Of a DNA stretch of 6,542 nucleotides, positions 1-4,013 are shown in pieces. Positions within the stretch are counted from its first letter, which is position 1, and the number at the start of each line of letters is the position of its first letter. Source of the stretch: Candidatus Omnitrophota bacterium (GTDB lineage: Bacteria; Omnitrophota; Gorgyraeia; Zapsychrales; Fredricksoniimonadaceae); contig JAHFGE010000088.1 of the NCBI GenBank assembly GCA_023247575.1, positions 1 through 6,542 of the forward strand, read 5' to 3'. The position numbers and the translations under genes are program-made. The notes beneath the pieces were generated by a model. It searched no databases and was not told the DNA's origin. It saw only the letters and a program-made list of their open reading frames with translations.

Positions 1-181
1 AAGCTTTTTGGCCCAAAACTTTGGCAAAATTTCTCTTAAAAAGCTGCTCGGCCCTATTAGGGGCATGCATAAAGTAACCTTCCATCATCAGCCATCCGCC
101 GAAATTAACCCCATGCAATAAAACCGCCTGGCCATCGGTATCTACAATGGACATTTTTTTGGTTTTGAGAAGGTTCATCAT
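1..181 (-). CDS. Glycoside hydrolase family 5-like protein, N-terminal fragment
   Basis: The gene runs off the left edge, and only the first 60 residues are visible. I translated it by hand from the reverse complement: two consecutive ATG codons (181-179 and 178-176) open the frame, and a stop at 217-215 with no start codon between excludes a longer form. The N-terminal strand reads DTDGQAVLLHGVNFGGWLMM, followed by EGYF and APNRAEQLF. This matches the first beta strand of GH5 (cellulase/glucanase fold) enzymes, where a 'G..V.L.GVN.GGW' segment opens the barrel. The catalytic glutamates lie outside the window, so substrate and activity cannot be checked. No signal peptide is visible; the visible protein starts almost directly in the catalytic domain. 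A weak GAG sits six bases before the first ATG. The palindromic element at 191-249 fills nearly the whole gap to the upstream hydrolase and may have changed the original leader. The family call is fairly sure, the specificity unknown. Confidence 0.72.
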   Translation of the reverse strand, partial: MMNLLKTKKMSIVDTDGQAVLLHGVNFGGWLMMEGYFMHAPNRAEQLFKRNFAKVLGQKA

Positions 182-190
182 TTTTGACTC

Positions 191-249
191 GTAGGGGCGA
201 ACCTTGTGTTCGCCCTAATTTATTGGGCGATGACAAGCATCGCCCCTAC
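191..249. repeat. Element A: paired inverted GTAG-headed hairpins (BIME-like)
   Basis: Two 25-base units face each other around a 9-base A/T spacer (216-224). Each unit, read inward, is GTAG, then an 8-base stem, the 5-base loop CTTGT, and the matching stem. The left unit has stem GGGCGAAC/GTTCGCCC (191-215). The right unit, read on the minus strand, has GGGCGATG/CATCGCCC (249-225). The two inner base pairs of the stems differ but stay complementary, and the loop is identical, so structure is conserved over sequence. A GTAG head plus a hairpin, in inverted pairs, is the known layout of REP/BIME elements moved by RAYT (TnpA-REP) transposases; assignment to that class is inference. No T-run follows on the transcribed strand, so it is not a standard intrinsic terminator. 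It could still stabilise or pause the transcript between the hydrolase and GH5 genes. Its rightmost bases contain the hydrolase stop codon. Confidence 0.9.
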
Positions 250-1067
250 AAAAATGAATAATTCATCAAAAATTTTCTAAATTCTTCACGTACGCTCGGA
301 TCAGTGATAAAAACGCCATCGTTGTGGCCGCCAGAAATTTCAATAAAACTCTTAGGTTGTGCCGCGGCCTCATAAAGCTTGTGTCCCATACTAAAAGGGA
401 CCACCTCATCCTGGCGACTATGCAAAAATAATTTAGGGACCGTGATCTTGCCAACTTTGAAAAGTGAATCAAATTTAACACTCATCATCCAGGAAGGCAA
501 AGATGGGTACAGGCGACGGGCCATGTCATAAGCCGATGTAATCGAAGACTCCACAACAAGGCCAGCCACTTTCCGTTTAGATGCCAAATCGATCGCCACC
601 ACTCCTCCCAAAGAAGCTCCATACGCAATGATACGGCTGCGATCAATGTCTGTCCTGGTTTGCAAATAATCATAAACGGCCTGGGCATCTTTGTATACGC
701 CTCCTTCCGTCGGACGTCCTTGGCTTTTGCCATAACCACGGTAGTCAAAAATCAAAACATTGAAGCCCAGGTCATGAAAAAATTTGATCTTCATGACCCT
801 CTCGCTCATGGTACCTGCATTGCCATGGGCAAAGATAATGGTCGATGCGTTCCCTACAGGAGCCTTAACCAGCCAAGTATTGATTTTGATGCCATCAGAG
901 GTTGTTATAGACAGGTCTTCATAAGAAAGACCGGCGTGGGCAGGCGTGGTACTGATGACTTTACCAGGAAAAAATACCGCCGTGTGCTCCAAATGTTTGA
1001 CCAAGAAAAAAATGGCCGCAAAACAACAAAGGACAGTAACCAAAACAGTAGTCATAAATCTCGGCAT
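246..1067 (-). CDS. Membrane-anchored alpha/beta hydrolase (ABHD13/BEM46-like)
   Basis: This 273-residue protein has one hydrophobic segment at about residues 5-23, then an alpha/beta hydrolase domain. Motifs in order are HGNAG (81-85, the oxyanion-hole strand), FDYRGYGKSQG (107-117), the nucleophile elbow GASLGG with Ser152, an acid at Asp220 in HSRQDEVVP, and the catalytic His248 in GGHND. Together these give a complete Ser-Asp-His triad in the order of the BEM46/ABHD13 family, whose members are mostly uncharacterised serine hydrolases. The N-terminal segment looks like an uncleaved anchor with the catalytic domain outside the cytoplasm; this is inferred. The ATG at 1067 lies six bases after the receiver gene's stop, with no good ribosome binding site. 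The in-frame ATG at codon 5 (1055) has a weak GAG in front and is an alternative start. The stop codon TAG (248-246) lies inside palindromic element A, so the last residues may have been changed by its insertion. Substrate unknown. Confidence 0.9.
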   Translation of the reverse strand: MPRFMTTVLVTVLCCFAAIFFLVKHLEHTAVFFPGKVISTTPAHAGLSYEDLSITTSDGIKINTWLVKAPVGNASTIIFAHGNAGTMSERVMKIKFFHDLGFNVLIFDYRGYGKSQGRPTEGGVYKDAQAVYDYLQTRTDIDRSRIIAYGASLGGVVAIDLASKRKVAGLVVESSITSAYDMARRLYPSLPSWMMSVKFDSLFKVGKITVPKLFLHSRQDEVVPFSMGHKLYEAAAQPKSFIEISGGHNDGVFITDPSVREEFRKFLMNYSFL

Positions 1068-1073
1068 CGGGTT

Positions 1074-1469
1074 TTAATTAGTATTCCGTAAAGGAATTAG
1101 GGAAATCATCAACTTTATGGCTTTTAAGACATCTTCGATGCGGCAAGGCTTGATCAAATAATGGTCCGCTTGCAAATCAAAGCTCTTTTGCATGTTTTGG
1201 ATTTCATCCATCGCCGAGATGATAACCACGGGAATCCATTTTTTAGAAGGAGGATTGGTGCGCAATTGGCTCAGTACAGCAAACCCATCCATATGGGGCA
1301 TCATCAGGTCCAGGACCACCACATCGGGATTTTGACTCTGAATTTTTTCCCAGGCTTCTTGACCATCGCGAGCAGAAATCACGCCATAACCGGCCGAGGC
1401 TATTTTATGGGCCATGATTTCAAGAACAGCAGGTTCATCATCAGCGATTAAAATCTTGACTGCCGCCAT
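1074..1469 (-). CDS. Stand-alone receiver-domain response regulator (CheY-like)
   Basis: The 131-residue protein is a single receiver domain with no output domain. The acidic pair is Asp10-Asp11 in LIADDEP, the phosphate acceptor is Asp54 in VVLDLMMP, the switch Ser85 lies in VIISA, and the conserved lysine is Lys107 in LIKP. All residues needed for Mg2+ binding and phosphorylation are present. Such proteins pass a phosphate on to an Hpt protein or act by binding a partner. A hybrid kinase and an Hpt protein are encoded about 4 kb upstream on the same strand, so this receiver is a candidate end point of that relay, but the link is inferred from position only. The ATG at 1469 is supported by AGAGGA five bases upstream. 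It follows the deaminase stop by 11 bases and precedes the hydrolase by six, which indicates co-transcription with both. The short tail after the last helix (SLIPLRNTN) has no recognised role. Confidence 0.93.
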   Translation of the reverse strand: MAAVKILIADDEPAVLEIMAHKIASAGYGVISARDGQEAWEKIQSQNPDVVVLDLMMPHMDGFAVLSQLRTNPPSKKWIPVVIISAMDEIQNMQKSFDLQADHYLIKPCRIEDVLKAIKLMISLIPLRNTN

Positions 1470-1474
1470 AAAAG

Positions 1475-1480
1475 TCCTCT
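1475..1480 (-). promoter_or_regulatory. Ribosome binding site for the receiver gene
   Basis: On the minus strand AGAGGA directly follows the TAA stop of the deaminase gene and sits five bases before the ATG at 1469. The position makes translation coupling between the two genes likely. Confidence 0.7.
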
Positions 1481-1951
1481 TTATCTGGCCGAAGAATATT
1501 GTTTTAAATCATAACGAATTTCTTTTTGTGGCATGGCAATACGGTCAATTTTCACCTGGGCCTTGGCAAAAAAATGTTCAGCCATGGTATCGTGATAGTC
1601 CGAGAAAATAACCACCCTTTTGACTCCCGCGTTAACCAGTGCTTTGGCACAGGTGGTGCAAGACATATTGGTGACATAGGCCGTAGCCCCTTCCACGGCA
1701 TGCCCACGACGGGCGGCCTGCACCAGGGCATTCATTTCCGCGTGCACGGTACGGATACAATGATTATCCACAATCATGCATCCGACATCTTCACAGTGAT
1801 CATCTCCTGGAATAGAACCATTATATCCGGTGGCAATCACATGTTTATTCTTAACCAAAACGCAACCGCAATGCATGCGTGGACACGTAGCCCGTTCAGA
1901 AGCCAGCATAGCCAACTTCAAAAAATATTCATCCCAATCCGGTCGCTTCAT
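1481..1951 (-). CDS. Deoxycytidylate (dCMP) deaminase family protein
   Basis: The 156-residue protein has the zinc-dependent cytidine/dCMP deaminase fold. The zinc and proton-shuttle motif is HAE (His70, Glu72), and the second half of the zinc site is Cys98 and Cys101. TGYNG at 41-45 matches the nucleotide-binding loop of dCMP deaminases, and the Cys/His-rich stretch between residues 23 and 65 fits the structural zinc site often found in ComEB/dCMP deaminase proteins. Length agrees with that family (about 150-180 residues). The family converts dCMP to dUMP for thymidylate synthesis in the cytosol. The usual PCxxC motif reads SCTTC here, so the proline before the first zinc cysteine is serine; the zinc ligands are intact. 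No thymidylate synthase or dUTPase is nearby. The ATG at 1951 lies 14 bases after the aminotransferase stop and lacks a clear ribosome binding site. A related cytidine-type deaminase of other substrate range is possible. Confidence 0.88.
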   Translation of the reverse strand: MKRPDWDEYFLKLAMLASERATCPRMHCGCVLVKNKHVIATGYNGSIPGDDHCEDVGCMIVDNHCIRTVHAEMNALVQAARRGHAVEGATAYVTNMSCTTCAKALVNAGVKRVVIFSDYHDTMAEHFFAKAQVKIDRIAMPQKEIRYDLKQYSSAR

Positions 1952-1965
1952 AGGTTTTTATTCTA

Positions 1966-3255
1966 CTATAAAACTTGAATTCTTCGGTAAATTCTTTCAA
2001 TAGCTTCTGCAAGAATTTCAGTCTTAGGCAAAAGGCTTATAACCAGAAACCCTCCCTTTTCAAAATCAAAAAAATACCCCGGATGCACCAGGACGTGTTC
2101 TTTGTCCAATAAATTTAAAACAAACTGCTCTTCGGATTGAATGGATGGTACTTGCATAACGGCATACCAACCGCCTTCGGCTGACAATAATTCCCATGCC
2201 GTGCCCCTACGTAAGATTTCCAAATTTTCACGGACGCGCTGTAAAATCTGTTTTTGAATTTTAGCACTCTGCGCTAGCCATGTCGGCAACGCATTTTGCA
2301 CCGGCGTATTAACGGAAAGATAAGTATCAGCAACGACTTCCAGACGCTGCATGGCTGCCTTCACCAAAACTTCAGGACCATGGACGACAATCCATGCCAA
2401 TTTCATCTGAGGTAAACCTAAAATTTTAGATATACCGCTTAAGGTAAAGGTCAAAACATCATTATTATTGTAGAGACGAGGCATGGTTCGACTACGCTCA
2501 CCACAGGTTGCCTCGTCTCTACAACCTACATTAAATTTATAATCAAAGAAAACCTCATCAGAAATAATCGCCATATGATTTTTCAAACATTGCTCGTTTA
2601 AAAACTCCATGTCTTGGCGGCTAATATAAGAGCCGGTGGGATTATTAGGATTAACCACAATAACAGCTCGTGTACGCCTAGTTATCAGACTTTTAAATAC
2701 CTTTTGATTAATGCTCCAATTTCCATCATATGCTAGAGGATAATAATTAAATTCTACATCATGAAGCTCCAGTAAAAACTGAAACAAAGGATAGCTGGGT
2801 TTAGGGATCAGAATATGGTCGCCGGGATTGGTTAAAAGCTTGAGCAAAAAAGAGTACCCCTCCGAGGTGCTGGAGGTCAGGACTACGCGTTGTGGATCTA
2901 GTTTAGAACCTTTGTCACCCCCGAATGTTTTTATCGGGGGTCCAGAAATAGCATTTTCTGGATTCCCGCTTAAAACATGCGGGAATGACAGATTATTATA
3001 GTAATCCGCAATTGCTTGACGGGCGGTCGGCATCCCTTCCGCAGCCGGAGTATAAATCAAGTTTTCCTCCAATGATAAGGCATCAAGCCAGTGTAAAGGA
3101 TACTCGAAACCGCATCGGGTGGGATTTGACTCTGTTAAATCAAGAATTGATATTCCTTGAGATCGCAACTTTTCTAAAAGTTCAGTTAACGGATTATGCT
3201 GTAAGGACCAACTAGTACGCTTGGCAAATGAAAAATCATTGACGTAACTTTGCAA
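1966..3255 (-). CDS. Class I/II PLP-dependent aminotransferase with two repeat-derived inserts
   Basis: This 429-residue protein is a cytosolic fold-type I aminotransferase. Motifs in order: LDLTESNPTRCGFEYP (38-53), TSSTSEGYSF (127-136, PLP phosphate binding), NPNNPTG (202-208), SDEVFFDY (232-239), and the Schiff-base lysine Lys277 in SGISKILGLPQMK. Two stretches look foreign to the fold: residues about 89-115, encoded by element C1 (2913-2990), and about 245-262, encoded by element B (2468-2524). Removing them leaves continuous family-like sequence on both sides, so the gene is probably functional and not broken. The arginine that usually binds the substrate carboxylate in 'xRxS' near the C terminus is absent; the segment reads FLVISLLP (403-410), which I believe is shared by a subfamily. 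The only in-frame start is TTG at 3255, since a stop follows at 3288-3286. It overlaps the coiled-coil gene by 20 bases, with AGGA just upstream at 3258-3261, rather close to the start. Substrate unknown. Confidence 0.9.
   Translation of the reverse strand: MQSYVNDFSFAKRTSWSLQHNPLTELLEKLRSQGISILDLTESNPTRCGFEYPLHWLDALSLEENLIYTPAAEGMPTARQAIADYYNNLSFPHVLSGNPENAISGPPIKTFGGDKGSKLDPQRVVLTSSTSEGYSFLLKLLTNPGDHILIPKPSYPLFQFLLELHDVEFNYYPLAYDGNWSINQKVFKSLITRRTRAVIVVNPNNPTGSYISRQDMEFLNEQCLKNHMAIISDEVFFDYKFNVGCRDEATCGERSRTMPRLYNNNDVLTFTLSGISKILGLPQMKLAWIVVHGPEVLVKAAMQRLEVVADTYLSVNTPVQNALPTWLAQSAKIQKQILQRVRENLEILRRGTAWELLSAEGGWYAVMQVPSIQSEEQFVLNLLDKEHVLVHPGYFFDFEKGGFLVISLLPKTEILAEAIERIYRRIQVL
2468..2524. 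repeat. Element B: palindromic repeat inside the aminotransferase gene
   Basis: A perfect 16-base inverted repeat, TTGTAGAGACGAGGCA at 2468-2483 and its complement at 2509-2524, flanks a 25-base centre. The whole is 57 bases, exactly 19 codons, and adds a Cys/Arg-rich stretch (CRDEATCGERSRTMPRLY) between DYKFNV and the strand before the PLP lysine. The ends carry GTAG/CTAC like element A. It is stop-free in the host frame. The centre (2485-2504) resembles a widespread short repeat containing TGAGCGTAGTCGAACC on the minus strand, which suggests one repeat within another. Confidence 0.85.
2485..2504. repeat. Short repeat nested in the loop of element B
   Basis: The loop of element B holds GGTTCGACTACGCTCACCAC. 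Its complement contains TGAGCGTAGTCGAACC, a word I recognise from dispersed repeats in many bacterial genomes. It has only a short GGT/ACC inverted end. There is no second copy in this window, so its status as an independent repeat rests on recall. Confidence 0.45.
2913..2990. repeat. Element C, copy 1 (in the aminotransferase gene)
   Basis: This 78-base element is bounded by TGTCA and TGACA. It has three hairpins. On the plus strand the first is TGTC, stem ACCCCCGA/TCGGGGGT, loop ATGTTTTTA (2913-2941). The middle is CCAGAAA/TTTCTGG-type pairing (2942-2961). The last is ATTCCCGC/GCGGGAAT with a 9-base loop, then GACA (2962-2990). At 26 codons it is read through in frame by the aminotransferase gene (LSFPHVLSGN ... 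PPIKTFGGDK on the coding strand). Of the three coding-strand frames only the host frame lacks a stop. Two further copies lie at 4319-4410 and 4859-4936 in the same orientation. Confidence 0.92.
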
Positions 3256-3916
3256 GTTCCTGCTCTTTTTGTTGTAACTGCTTTTTTAATTCTTCGTATT
3301 CTGATTTCGCCACCCACTGCACATCTTCGCGTTTACGGGAAAGTTCGGCATTCTGCGATCGAAGCTGAGCCAACTCTTTATTGACCTGCTCGAGAGTAGT
3401 TTCCAAACTCATGGCCTTGGTCGACAAAGTTCTTTTTTCTTCCTGAAGGCTGTTGAATTGACTCTTGATTTCCTGTAGCTGTTGTTCCAGGCCGATGGCT
3501 TTAGAATGCTCTTTTTCCAAATCAGCCTCGGTGCGATAAATCTGTTCTTTCAAATTTTTCTCATGGGCTTTAACTTTATCCAGATTGGCTTGCTCTTTCT
3601 CGCGCCAACCCTTTTCCTGGGACAATTTTTCCAAAATGTCTTTATACTCTCCCTCTTGTTCTTCCAATTTCTTTTGTAGATCCTTCTCCTGCATCTTTAA
3701 CTTCTCCAGATCACCCACCAGCGCATTGTTTTGCCTCTCCCATCGCTGCGCAATGGCCTGCCAGTCCTTAGGTTTATCGACAGCCACAGGATCAGGAATC
3801 ATTTCCGCTGTATTCTTCTTTTTTAATTTTTTAGACGCAGGCTCGGAAGGCATAGTGTAAATAACCACCGCCAGCGCTACTAAAACAACGAAGCATATAA
3901 TGATGATCCAGAACAT
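3236..3916 (-). CDS. Membrane-anchored coiled-coil protein of unknown function
   Basis: The 226-residue protein has one N-terminal hydrophobic segment (about 2-20, FWIIIICFVVLVALAVVIY), a short basic and proline-containing linker (KKLKKKN at 30-36), then an almost unbroken heptad-rich, Glu/Lys/Gln-dominated region from about 50 to the end. The composition predicts a long parallel coiled coil of roughly 170 residues projecting from the inner membrane. The basic residues after the anchor suggest the coil is cytoplasmic (positive-inside rule). No enzymatic motif is present and no family could be named, because sequence similarity among coiled coils is unreliable. A scaffold or cell-envelope structural role is possible. 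The ATG at 3916 is well supported by GGAGG six bases upstream and by a likely extended -10 promoter at 3942-3950, so this gene probably leads a transcription unit with the downstream aminotransferase, deaminase, receiver and hydrolase. Its 3' end overlaps the aminotransferase start by 20 bases. Confidence 0.85.
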   Translation of the reverse strand: MFWIIIICFVVLVALAVVIYTMPSEPASKKLKKKNTAEMIPDPVAVDKPKDWQAIAQRWERQNNALVGDLEKLKMQEKDLQKKLEEQEGEYKDILEKLSQEKGWREKEQANLDKVKAHEKNLKEQIYRTEADLEKEHSKAIGLEQQLQEIKSQFNSLQEEKRTLSTKAMSLETTLEQVNKELAQLRSQNAELSRKREDVQWVAKSEYEELKKQLQQKEQELAKLRQ

Positions 3917-3922
3917 GTCTTC

Positions 3923-3927
3923 CCTCC
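3923..3927 (-). promoter_or_regulatory. Strong ribosome binding site for the coiled-coil gene
   Basis: GGAGG on the minus strand, within AAGGGAGGGAAGAC, lies six bases before the ATG at 3916. It is the best Shine-Dalgarno match in the window and fixes that start. Confidence 0.8.
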
Positions 3928-3941
3928 CTTAATAAGGCCCA

Positions 3942-3950
3942 AGTATAGCA
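3942..3950 (-). promoter_or_regulatory. Probable extended -10 promoter
   Basis: Read on the minus strand the sequence is TGCTATACT: TG, one base, then a near-consensus -10 hexamer TATACT. No good -35 hexamer is found 16-18 bases upstream, which extended -10 promoters tolerate. The implied start point lies about 20 bases before the coiled-coil ATG. It sits in the 97-base gap after the GT-C-like membrane protein gene, the only gap of that size not occupied by a repeat. Confidence 0.55.
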
Positions 3951-4013
3951 TCAAAAGCTGGTGAAGAAAATAAAAAGGGTTACATCATATGTGAATAAAT
4001 CGGTGAAGACAGG

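Noticed and set aside
191..249. Element A as an intrinsic terminator after the hydrolase gene
   Set aside because: The hairpins are strong, but no run of T follows on the transcribed strand, and the symmetric GTAG-ended layout fits a mobile repeat better. An effect on read-through is still possible.
660..1091. A 143-codon open frame on the plus strand opposite the hydrolase gene
   Set aside because: It is antisense to a gene with a full catalytic triad and has no recognisable domain or ribosome binding site. Other long plus-strand frames (for example 1526-1978) were dropped for the same reason.
1966..3255. The aminotransferase as a pseudogene broken by repeats
   Set aside because: Both inserts keep the frame, every catalytic motif is present, and the downstream genes are intact, so a working enzyme with extra loops is more likely.
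3960..4010. Two GGTGAAGA words in the gap before the coiled-coil gene as operator half-sites
   Set aside because: Eight-base words of this kind occur by chance, and nothing else supports a binding site.
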